Origin: Verrucomicrobiota bacterium
Lineage (GTDB): Bacteria > Verrucomicrobiota > Verrucomicrobiia > Limisphaerales > UBA1096
Assembly: GCA_030747575.1 (NCBI GenBank)
Contig: JASLKI010000020.1
Location: 1 to 5,520, forward strand
DNA length: 5,520 nt
Direction of reading: 5' to 3'
A program made the translations under genes and the position numbers. Below are positions 1 through 5,520 of this stretch, piece by piece. How positions within the stretch are numbered: the stretch's first letter is position 1; every line of letters starts with the position of its first letter. The notes below the pieces were generated by a model. It made no database searches and was not told the DNA's origin. It saw only the letters and a program-made list of their open reading frames with translations.

Positions 1-237
1 GGCAAACACCACCCCTGAGCCATCAATGGCGTACGCCACGCCATCACTCACCACTGGTGCGGCATAAATCCCGTCAGTCAATGGCACCGCTGCTTTCAAC
101 CCCAGCGATGCCTTCAATACTTCACCCGGCGCATTGCCCGAGCGGCGGGCATCCCCCTGAAATTGCGCCCAATCGGCCCATGCGGATAGAGGCAGGAGCA
201 GGGAAAAGATGAGGAAGAAACTCAAACGCGTGGTCAT
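1..237 (-). CDS. Secreted PQQ-like beta-propeller repeat protein, N-terminal part (runs off left edge)
   Basis: Reading the minus strand from the ATG at 237-235 gives 79 uninterrupted codons to the window edge. Residues 1-21 form a typical Sec signal peptide: Thr-Thr-Arg, a Phe/Leu-rich core, then an Ala-Trp-Ala cleavage site before Asp22. The mature start reads DWAQFQGDARRSGNAPGE, which matches the Trp-x-Gln-Phe-x-Gly-Asp...Arg-Ser-Gly opening common in PQQ_2/BamB-like propeller proteins of Planctomycetota and Verrucomicrobiota. The next segment (about residues 48-79) contains APVVSDGVAYAIDGSGVVFA, a propeller-blade pattern of the type 'P.V.dG.vY..d..G.v.A'. The start is supported by AGGA seven bases upstream. 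Such proteins are exported and are usually annotated only as PQQ-binding-like, and PQQ binding itself cannot be inferred. The gene diverges from the cytochrome-type gene at 322. The rest of the protein and its true length are outside the window. Confidence 0.82.
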   Translation of the reverse strand, partial: MTTRLSFFLIFSLLLPLSAWADWAQFQGDARRSGNAPGEVLKASLGLKAAVPLTDGIYAAPVVSDGVAYAIDGSGVVFA

Positions 238-244
238 CAGTAAA

Positions 245-248
245 TCCT
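245..248 (-). promoter_or_regulatory. Ribosome binding site of the beta-propeller gene
   Basis: The minus strand reads AGGA at 248-245, inside GGGGTAGGA, seven bases before the ATG at 237. This is the best Shine-Dalgarno match in the 84-base gap and supports the chosen start. Confidence 0.6.
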
Positions 249-303
249 ACCCCTGCCTCAGCAATTTGTCTTGTGCAAAACAACCTTGCGGCAAAGGCCG
301 GTT

Positions 304-311
304 GAGAGAAG
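304..311 (+). promoter_or_regulatory. Purine-rich ribosome binding site deciding a GTG start at 322
   Basis: The sequence GAGAGAAG ends ten bases before GTG at 322. The only earlier in-frame starts are TTG codons at 271 and 286 without a comparable purine run at the right distance. Starting at 322 also puts Lys-Ala-Lys directly before the hydrophobic core, as expected of a signal peptide. The match to GGAGG is partial, so the start remains provisional. Confidence 0.4.
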
Positions 312-321
312 ACTCACTCAG

Positions 322-2919
322 GTGATCAAGGCAAAATCCATCATCATCCTGCTTGTGGCACTTGTGGCATTCACGGTTCGCGGTGCCGAACGGGTGGGCA
401 GTGGGTTGCTGGTGATTTATGATTTTAGCGCAGCTCAAGGCGCTTTGGTGAAGGATCGCTCAGGAATGCAGCCGGTGGTGGATTTGCGCATTATGAATCC
501 CCAAAATGTACGACGCGGCAAGGGTTCACTGGAGATTCGCAAGAACACGATGATTCGCTCAGACAAGGTGCCCTCCAAGATTCTCAATGCCATCAAGCGC
601 TCCAATGAAATCACCATCGAGGCGTGGGTCAAGCCGGCCAACCTGAAACAGGACGGACCGGCCCGTATTGTAACGCTCTCGAAAAATTCCTCTGAACGGA
701 ATATCACGATTGGCCAGGAAGCAGCAGCCTTACAGGCTCGCCTGCGCACCACGCACACGAGCAAGAACGGCATGCCCGCCATCTCGACCGGTCGCAACCT
801 TTCCACACGCCCGACGCATATCGTCTATTCACGCGACCGCTCCGGACGCGCCACGGTTTACCTTAACGGCAAACGCGCCAAGGAACAGACGGTTGCCGGG
901 ATGATGACAAACTGGGATGGCTCACATCACCTGGCACTGGGTAACGAGCTTTCAAATGACCGGCCGTGGCTTGGCACATATTACCTGGTGGCCTTATACA
1001 ACCGCAACCTGTCTGCTGCGGAAGTAACACAAAATTTTACTGCCGGTATCGGGGCCGAGATCGCCCCGGTCGCCTCGGGGCTCTCCCCCAACGCGCACCT
1101 GTTTGAATCCAGGATCGCGCCATTGATTGCGAAGCATTGCCTTGAGTGCCACGATTCGGCCACGCGCAAAGGCAAGCTCGACCTCTCGCGCAGGGCAACG
1201 GCGTTTGCCGGTGGCGAAACGATTGTGCCCGGCAAATCCGCCAAGAGCCGGATATGGGAAATGGTGGGCGCCAACAAGATGCCCAGAAAACGCCCGCCGC
1301 TTTCGGCCACCGAAAAGGCTGCGCTGAAGCAATGGGTTGATGGAGGCGCAAAATGGACGATCAACCAGATAGACCCGGCGGTGTACGTCCACACCGGGCG
1401 TTCCACGCAAAACTGGCTGCGGCGGCTTACGGTGGATGAATACATTTCCACCGTCCGGGCCGCGACGGGTGTTGATATAGCCGGAGAAGCCCGGGAACTA
1501 CTCCCGCCAGATCTGCGCGCTGATGGCTTTAGCAACACGGCCTATAACCTCAATGTTGACCTCAAGCACGTGAACGCCTACGCGCAACTCGCAGGCATCA
1601 TTGTCAGGAGAATGGACGCGCAGAAATTCTCCGCCCGTTTTTCCGGCAAGAAAAGATTCACAGACAAGGACATGCGCGCGCTCATTGAGCGCATGGGCAA
1701 ATGGCTGCTGCGCGGACCGCTGGAGGAACGTGAGGTGGTGGTCTACCGCGGCATCACCACCACCGTCGTTGCCAATGGCGGGAATTTTGAAGAAGCAGTG
1801 GGACTGGTCCTTGAGGCAATGCTACAGTCGCCACGGTTTGTCTACCGCATGGAAAACCAGCGGGGCGACGGAACGGTGTGGCCGGTTAATGATCATGAGC
1901 TGGCCTCACGCATAAGCTATATCATCTGGGGCGCACCACCTGATGAGGCGCTGTATCAGGCAGCCGACAAGGGTGGACTGGGCGAGAATGCCCAACTTGA
2001 GTCACAGGTGCGGCGCATGCTGAAAGATCCGCGCGCCATCGATCGCTCGGTGCAGTTTATCAGTGAATGGATCGATCTGGACCGGCTTAAAAACCTCCGA
2101 CCCAGCCCAAAAAAATTTCCCCGATGGACTCCCGCCCTCGCCACGGACATGCGCCAGGAAACCATCGCGTTCTTCAAGGAAATTGTCTGGAAACAAAACC
2201 GCCGCCTGTCGGACCTCTTCAACGCGCAGCTCACCTTTCTCACCCCGCGTCTGGCCAGGCATTACCGGATACCCAACCCGAGGGCCGGCGGCGGCGTAGC
2301 GCGTTACGACCTTACCGGAATTTCCTCCCGCGGCGGTCTGCTCACTCAGGGCAGTCTGCTCACCATGGGGGGCGATGAAGCCTCAATGGTTTCGCGCGGC
2401 CTCTTTGTCATGCACGACCTGTTGCGCGGCACGGTAATAGATCCGCCGCCTGATATTGACTCCACGCCCGTACCCTCCAAACCCGGCCTCACCCAGCGCG
2501 GTGTGGCCGAAGACCGACTCAATAATGCCAAGTGCAGCGGATGTCATAGAAAGTTTGAGCCGCTCGCCTTTGGCCTGGAAAAATTCGACGGACTAGGGGC
2601 GTTTTTTGACAGTGATCAATTTGGCAACAAGCTGCGCGATGACGGCGAGATTCTCTTTCCCGGCGAGGCAAAGCCCATTGCCTACAAAAACTCCGCCGAG
2701 TTGATGGACTTGTTGGCAGGCAGTAATCGCGTGGCAAAGAGCATCACCTGGAAGCTCACACAGTTCGCACTTGGCCGGCCGCTGGGACCAAGCGATGCCC
2801 GCATCGTTGACAAGATTCACCAAACAGCCGAGAAAAACGGGGGCACCTACACGAGCCTCATCACCGCGATTGTGCTGAGTGATCTGGTACAGACAACCCA
2901 AACCGTAATCACCGAATGA
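322..2919 (+). CDS. LamG-domain planctomycete-type cytochrome c protein (PSCyt1/DUF1587/DUF1592/DUF1588/DUF1585)
   Basis: This is an 865-residue exported protein if it starts at GTG 322; the frame is open back to TTG at 271, which would add 17 residues. Residues 2-21 form a Sec-type signal (Ile-Lys-Ala-Lys, then a hydrophobic core). Residues about 29-240 resemble a LamG/concanavalin-like domain, with ITIEAWVKP, VYLNGK and a closing YNRNLSAAEV stretch. Residues about 262-343 are a PSCyt1-like domain with heme motif C273-L-E-C276-H277. Residues about 367-430 resemble PSD3/DUF1587 (RLTVDEY...DGFSN). A short PSD5/DUF1595-like stretch may lie near 435-485, and residues about 487-650 resemble PSD4/DUF1592 (LQSPRFVYR, ELASRISYIIWG). 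Residues about 669-763 resemble PSCyt3/DUF1588 with C738-S-G-C741-H742 followed by FEPLAFGLEKFDGLG. Residues about 791-856 resemble PSD2/DUF1585. Both CxxCH motifs are intact, so two covalent hemes are plausible. The substrate and the role of the family are not established. The stop overlaps the next ATG, so the two genes are probably translationally coupled. Confidence 0.93.
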   Translation: MIKAKSIIILLVALVAFTVRGAERVGSGLLVIYDFSAAQGALVKDRSGMQPVVDLRIMNPQNVRRGKGSLEIRKNTMIRSDKVPSKILNAIKRSNEITIEAWVKPANLKQDGPARIVTLSKNSSERNITIGQEAAALQARLRTTHTSKNGMPAISTGRNLSTRPTHIVYSRDRSGRATVYLNGKRAKEQTVAGMMTNWDGSHHLALGNELSNDRPWLGTYYLVALYNRNLSAAEVTQNFTAGIGAEIAPVASGLSPNAHLFESRIAPLIAKHCLECHDSATRKGKLDLSRRATAFAGGETIVPGKSAKSRIWEMVGANKMPRKRPPLSATEKAALKQWVDGGAKWTINQIDPAVYVHTGRSTQNWLRRLTVDEYISTVRAATGVDIAGEARELLPPDLRADGFSNTAYNLNVDLKHVNAYAQLAGIIVRRMDAQKFSARFSGKKRFTDKDMRALIERMGKWLLRGPLEEREVVVYRGITTTVVANGGNFEEAVGLVLEAMLQSPRFVYRMENQRGDGTVWPVNDHELASRISYIIWGAPPDEALYQAADKGGLGENAQLESQVRRMLKDPRAIDRSVQFISEWIDLDRLKNLRPSPKKFPRWTPALATDMRQETIAFFKEIVWKQNRRLSDLFNAQLTFLTPRLARHYRIPNPRAGGGVARYDLTGISSRGGLLTQGSLLTMGGDEASMVSRGLFVMHDLLRGTVIDPPPDIDSTPVPSKPGLTQRGVAEDRLNNAKCSGCHRKFEPLAFGLEKFDGLGAFFDSDQFGNKLRDDGEILFPGEAKPIAYKNSAELMDLLAGSNRVAKSITWKLTQFALGRPLGPSDARIVDKIHQTAEKNGGTYTSLITAIVLSDLVQTTQTVITE

Positions 2920-4328
2920 AACCGACCATCAATCGCCGCACCCTCCTGAAGGGACTCGGCAGCGTCACCATCGGCCTGCCGCTGCTGGAGGAGATGGTCG
3001 CCACCAAGGCTCTCGCCGGGCCGAAGGCCGTGCCAACGCGGGCCTTCAATGTATTTTTCGGGCTGGGTATTCCCACTCCGTTGCAGAGGGAAGGATTCAA
3101 CGACGTGTTGGAGCCGCTCAAGCCCTTGGGCAACAAGCTGCTCATCATGCGCAACGTTGACCAAGTTCGCTGCGATGTACGCGGTATCAACGCGCATTTT
3201 GACGGTGCCACCGGCTCCTTCACGGCCGAACCGGCCCAAGGCGAGGCCAAAGCGGGCGGCCCTTCCATCGACCAAATCATCCGGCACACTCATTATCCCA
3301 ACGGCCTACCGGTCGGTATGGTACCCACGCTCAATGCGGGAACATTTTTCCGGCGCAGCCGCGTGGGACGCTACCTCCACAGCTACAATCTGGACGGCAC
3401 CGTGGCCGGCCGCATGCAGGAAAAACCACGCGAGCTCTTTGATCGCGTATTTGGCACCTTCGCCGGGTTAAACGACACCGATGCGCGTCGTCAACGCCTC
3501 AAGCGCAGCGTGCTCGACTCAGTGGTGGACCAGTACAGGTTTTACACAGGTCCAAGTTCACCGTTGGGCACCCCCTCCAAGGCGCGCGTGAAGGATCACC
3601 TAGATCGCATACGCGAATTTGAGCAACGCGCATTTGAACTGCAACGTGAACAGGGCAAGGGCCCCGCCCTGCCCCCACGCTCCAAGGTGCCCCACGGGGG
3701 GCCTGCCGACCCGGGCGGCGAAGGCATTGACATCACGCTGGAGGAACTTACCACCGAATGGCGGCTGATGGCCGACCTGTATGCGCTGGCCATTGAGACC
3801 GACCGTACACGGTTTGGGGCGTTAACCTTCCTAGCCGCAGGCGAACGCATCCGTCTCACCGGCGACTACAAATACAACGGCAAGACGCGCTACAAGTTTG
3901 ATGACGCGTCTATGCACAAGCGCACGGGCTCGGCCGGCTGCAGTCATGAATGGTGGCACAAGTTCAACGAGAAGAAAAAGAACGAGCAACTCCGCGCCCA
4001 CGTGCACATGAAGATGAACGAGGTGGCCTACTTCCTGAAACGTCTTGATGGAACGAAGGAAGCCAACGGCCGGAGTATCCTGGAGAATTCACTGATCACG
4101 ATTTCCACCGAGTCCGGGGACGGCCGCCACAATGACGTGAAGCGCGAGCTCTCCGGCGTGTTTCACGCCATCACCGGTGCCAACGGTCGCTTCAAGACCG
4201 GCCAAATCATGGACCTAAACGCCGAGGCCATCGACGTTTACAACACCATGCTTCGAACCTTAGGCGCAAAGAAACAACTGGGGCCGGACAAGCGAAAACA
4301 CAAGCCCGTAGATAAAATACGGACTTAA
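2916..4328 (+). CDS. DUF1552 family protein with twin-arginine signal and altered HXXSHH motif
   Basis: This is a 470-residue protein of about the usual length for DUF1552 (PF07586). The N-terminus NRRTLLKGLG is a twin-arginine signal with Arg7-Arg8, followed by a hydrophobic segment and an Ala32-Leu-Ala34 cleavage site, so export in folded form is likely. The C-terminal half carries the family landmarks: a motif at residues 340-345, the helix VAYFLKRLDG, SILENSLITIS, then E399-S-G-D-G-R-H405-N and a loop ending in GQIMDL. The HXXSHH box that names the family reads A-G-C-S-H-E here, which creates H344-E345-W-W-H348. From family knowledge, DUF1552 belongs near the DUF1501/alkaline-phosphatase-like group and is of unknown function. 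The start codon sits in the ATGA overlap with the upstream gene. No Shine-Dalgarno is seen, which suggests translation by coupling. A shared role with the cytochrome-type protein is inferred from this coupling and from the frequent pairing of these families. Confidence 0.92.
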   Translation: MKPTINRRTLLKGLGSVTIGLPLLEEMVATKALAGPKAVPTRAFNVFFGLGIPTPLQREGFNDVLEPLKPLGNKLLIMRNVDQVRCDVRGINAHFDGATGSFTAEPAQGEAKAGGPSIDQIIRHTHYPNGLPVGMVPTLNAGTFFRRSRVGRYLHSYNLDGTVAGRMQEKPRELFDRVFGTFAGLNDTDARRQRLKRSVLDSVVDQYRFYTGPSSPLGTPSKARVKDHLDRIREFEQRAFELQREQGKGPALPPRSKVPHGGPADPGGEGIDITLEELTTEWRLMADLYALAIETDRTRFGALTFLAAGERIRLTGDYKYNGKTRYKFDDASMHKRTGSAGCSHEWWHKFNEKKKNEQLRAHVHMKMNEVAYFLKRLDGTKEANGRSILENSLITISTESGDGRHNDVKRELSGVFHAITGANGRFKTGQIMDLNAEAIDVYNTMLRTLGAKKQLGPDKRKHKPVDKIRT

Positions 4329-4341
4329 AGAATATCATCTA

Positions 4342-4824
4342 CTAATTTGCCGGTGCATCACCCATCTGTTGGGCCAAATAGTTCTCAATACCGGTCATCT
4401 TTATGAGATCCAATTGTGCCTCAGCCCAATCAATACTTTGTTCAGACTCCACCACCATCCGATCCATTAACTCACGACTGGCATTATCATTTACACCTGA
4501 ACACAGCTTGATGCCTTCATTATATGTAGCCGCACCTTTTATCTCCAAAGCCATACCGTTTTCTATCATTTCCTGTGGTGTAGACCCCACGTTGATCGAA
4601 TCGTAACGCGAAATAGCGGGCACACCATCCAGGAATAGAATACGGTCAATCACCTCATCGGCATGCTTCATCTCTTCAATGGATTCCTTGTAATAATAAT
4701 CGGCCAGTTTATTGAGCCCCCAGTTGCGTAGCATCTTGGAGTGAATAAAATAGGTGTTAATCGCCGTCAGCTCGATGGTGAGCCCGGAGTTCAATGCTTC
4801 AATGACTTGTTCGTTACCTTTCAT
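4342..4824 (-). CDS. bfr: Bacterioferritin, heme-ligand Met52 present, ferroxidase site incomplete
   Basis: This 160-residue protein is collinear with Escherichia coli Bfr (158 residues): it shares MKG at the start, NWGL, SIEEMKHAD, RILFLDG, DW and NYL in the same order. Bacterioferritin forms a 24-subunit cytoplasmic shell that oxidises and stores iron, with heme bound between subunit pairs by Met52. In this protein Met52 is present in EEMKHAD, and the ferroxidase ligands Glu18, Glu51, His54 and Glu94 are at the expected positions. The positions of the E. coli ligands Glu127 and His130 hold Ser127 and Ser130; the codons TCT and AGT were read directly. Oxidation at a normal di-iron site is therefore doubtful. 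It may be the heme-type subunit of a mixed shell, as described for paired bacterioferritins of Neisseria and Magnetospirillum, but a second gene is not in the window. The base composition is about 43-45% GC in lines checked by eye, well below the upstream genes. Its stop faces the DUF1552 stop across 13 bases. No well-spaced Shine-Dalgarno is seen. Confidence 0.96.
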   Translation of the reverse strand: MKGNEQVIEALNSGLTIELTAINTYFIHSKMLRNWGLNKLADYYYKESIEEMKHADEVIDRILFLDGVPAISRYDSINVGSTPQEMIENGMALEIKGAATYNEGIKLCSGVNDNASRELMDRMVVESEQSIDWAEAQLDLIKMTGIENYLAQQMGDAPAN

Positions 4825-4973
4825 GTATTAAATTGTATGCCGCCCTTTCAAACGGCCTTTTGTTTGGTTGCCCACTAACGCAAGCCGACAGTTTAGCATA
4901 CATTGAATGGATAAAAAAATATTTTTGTTTGCTATCGAGACTCATTCCCAGCGTTGAACAGAAGTCCGAAAAA
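4825..4973 (-). other. Spacer between the BFD-type gene and bfr, AT-rich core
   Basis: No gene is supported here. The centre is AT-rich and includes a perfect 12-base palindrome, AAAAATATTTTT at 4915-4926. On the minus strand this could be a weak terminator for the BFD-type gene or an AT-rich element upstream of a bfr promoter. A 7-base inverted pair (TGTATGC at 4834-4840, GCATACA at 4896-4902) is too short and too widely spaced to call. The length of the spacer suggests bfr may have its own promoter, but no convincing -35/-10 pair was found. Confidence 0.3.
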
Positions 4974-5261
4974 TTACGCCACCTTGCAATGGCACAACGT
5001 CTTGACATGTCCACATCCCGGACAAAGCGCACAAGGCCCACACTCGGCGGGTAAGCCAGCAAGCAGACGTTGAATTCGACACTGGCAACTTCCGCAACCG
5101 CTTCCTGCAGCAGTCAACCGGGTAACCCCCTCAATGGTTTTCGCTTCACCCTCATCCATTGCCTTCAGAATGCTCGAGGCACTGACCTGATGACAGTGGC
5201 AAATCAGCGTGTCAGTTGACTTCGTGCGCACCTGCGCGGGCATGTCCAGAATAGTCGCCAT
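4974..5261 (-). CDS. BFD-type [2Fe-2S] protein with cysteine-rich C-terminal tail
   Basis: This is a 95-residue protein. Residues about 19-67 match the BFD/Fer2_BFD fold: C21-H-C23 near the start, an Ile-Leu-Lys-Ala helix, TIEGVTRLTAAGSGC, then C56-G-S-C59. The spacing (Cys-x-Cys, 32 residues, Cys-x2-Cys) is one residue longer than in E. coli Bfd (31 residues, ligands 4, 6, 38, 41). In the known system Bfd passes electrons to the bacterioferritin heme so that stored ferric iron is reduced and released; the adjacent bfr on the same strand fits this. Two things are unusual. There is an N-terminal extension of about 18 residues, and after residue 70 there is a tail with C74-x2-C77-x2-C80-x2-C83-x6-C90-x-C92, plus C61. 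The tail could hold a second cluster or a zinc site. The sequence upstream of the ATG has only a distant AGGG. M7 (codon 5243-5241) is an alternative start. Other BFD-domain proteins are possible, but the neighbour makes a bacterioferritin partner likely. Confidence 0.88.
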   Translation of the reverse strand: MATILDMPAQVRTKSTDTLICHCHQVSASSILKAMDEGEAKTIEGVTRLTAAGSGCGSCQCRIQRLLAGLPAECGPCALCPGCGHVKTLCHCKVA

Positions 5262-5316
5262 CGTATGAAAGCAGCCCTGTCATCGACCAAAAAAGCGGGC
5301 GATGCAAGCTATTTTT

Positions 5317-5335
5317 GAGAATGAGTCACATTAGC
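5317..5335. promoter_or_regulatory. Candidate Fur box upstream of the BFD-type gene
   Basis: The sequence GAGAATGAGTCACATTAGC agrees with the classical 19-base Fur consensus (GATAAT, GATAAT, C, ATTATC) at 13 of 19 positions by eye, with the two outer hexamers each at 5 of 6 and the middle one poor. It lies 55 bases upstream of the ATG of an iron-related gene, a plausible operator position. The match is partial, the consensus comes from Proteobacteria, and no clear -35/-10 was found around it. Confidence 0.3.
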
Positions 5336-5350
5336 ATGTATTCACCGAAA

Positions 5351-5375
5351 CACTAAAAAATGGGGTTTTTCAGTG
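5351..5375 (-). terminator. Possible weak terminator hairpin of the right-edge gene
   Basis: CACTAAAAA at 5351-5359 can pair with TTTTT and AGTG at 5366-5375, with one bulged C and a GGGG-containing loop. It starts 13 bases beyond the stop codon of the minus-strand gene at 5388. The stem is A/T-rich and lacks the usual GC core, so it may be only a weak or bidirectional structure. Confidence 0.25.
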
Positions 5376-5387
5376 ATAAATCTAGCG

Positions 5388-5519
5388 CTACTCGTTTTGG
5401 TGAATCTTTTCGAAGGCCTTTTCCAAGCGGGAGGCGGTCTTGGGCTCGGTTTTAACGTGGTTTTTTGTTTCGGCCTGATCTTCCCTGATATTCGAGAGAA
5501 TATAGGGTTTGGCGAAGGC
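5388..5519 (-). CDS. C-terminal end of an unidentified Lys/Glu-rich protein (runs off right edge)
   Basis: On the minus strand one frame is open from the right edge to TAG at 5390-5388, giving 43 residues. It begins AFAKPYILENIREDQAET and ends EKAFEKIHQNE. The composition is charged and hydrophilic, rich in Lys and Glu, with a likely amphipathic helix in the last 15 residues (SRLEKAFEKI). No cysteine, signal or known motif is visible. I do not recognise the family. It is called a gene because the frame is open, its composition is protein-like, and it shares strand and spacing with the iron module. The other minus-strand frame read through here stops within about 23 codons. The fragment is too short to assign a function. 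Confidence 0.55.
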   Translation of the reverse strand, partial: AFAKPYILSNIREDQAETKNHVKTEPKTASRLEKAFEKIHQNE

Positions 5520-5520
5520 T

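Noticed and set aside
981..1538. Open frame of 185 codons on the minus strand inside the cytochrome-type gene
   Set aside because: It lies opposite a gene with clear domains and heme motifs, has no recognisable motif, and is expected by chance in GC-rich coding sequence.
2847..3293. Minus-strand open frame of 148 codons across the junction of the two plus-strand genes
   Set aside because: It is antisense to the coupled junction, has no family signature, and is explained as a shadow of the real genes.
4329..4341. Search for a bidirectional terminator between the convergent stops
   Set aside because: Only 13 bases separate the stops and no GC-rich hairpin with a T-run is visible there.
4834..4902. 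Inverted pair TGTATGC / GCATACA flanking 55 bases upstream of bfr
   Set aside because: Seven bases at this spacing is easily a chance occurrence, and no repeat unit or mobile-element gene accompanies it.
4833..5054. Plus-strand open frame of 73 codons in the spacer and BFD-type gene
   Set aside because: Much of it is antisense to the BFD-type gene, it has no good ribosome binding site, and it has no known motif.
4814..5062. Minus-strand open frame of 82 codons between the BFD-type gene and bfr
   Set aside because: It overlaps the 3' end of the BFD-type gene and the start of bfr in another frame, and its translation has no recognisable pattern.

Overview
The window looks like a bacterial chromosome segment from the Planctomycetota-Verrucomicrobiota-Lentisphaerota superphylum, most likely a verrucomicrobial or planctomycetal lineage. 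The evidence is the set of families in the left and middle part: a secreted PQQ-type beta-propeller protein with the N-terminal 'DWxQFxGD..RSG' signature, a large LamG plus planctomycete-type cytochrome protein (PSCyt1/PSD3/PSD4/PSCyt3/PSD2 domains), and a DUF1552 protein. These families are greatly expanded in that superphylum. The phylum cannot be fixed from the sequence alone.

Layout. Bases 1-237 (minus) are the first 79 codons of the beta-propeller gene, which runs off the left edge. An 84-base gap (238-321) separates it from a divergent two-gene unit on the plus strand. This unit is the 865-residue LamG/diheme cytochrome-type protein (322-2919) and, overlapping it by an ATGA, a 470-residue Tat-exported DUF1552 protein (2916-4328). 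Thirteen bases later the strand switches. Bases 4342-4824 (minus) encode a bacterioferritin. Upstream of it in its transcription direction, after a 149-base spacer, lies a BFD-type [2Fe-2S] protein with an unusual cysteine-rich tail (4974-5261, minus). A gene-free stretch (5262-5387) with a partial Fur-box-like match follows. The right edge (5388-5519, minus) holds the last 43 codons of an unidentified Lys/Glu-rich protein.

How the genes may work together. The plus-strand pair probably acts outside the cytoplasm: one protein has a Sec-type signal and two CxxCH heme motifs, the other a twin-arginine signal. Their joint substrate is unknown. The minus-strand pair is an iron-storage module, with bacterioferritin as the store and the BFD-type protein as the likely electron donor for iron release. 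Two details make this pair the most interesting part of the window. The bacterioferritin keeps the heme-ligand Met52 but has Ser at two ferroxidase positions (127 and 130), so it looks like the heme-type subunit of a two-subunit bacterioferritin. The BFD-type protein carries six additional cysteines after its [2Fe-2S] domain, arranged as a possible second metal site. The plus-strand genes are GC-rich while the bacterioferritin is near 43-45% GC in the lines counted by eye, so the iron module differs in composition from its neighbours. No RNA gene, CRISPR array, insertion sequence or long repeat was seen.
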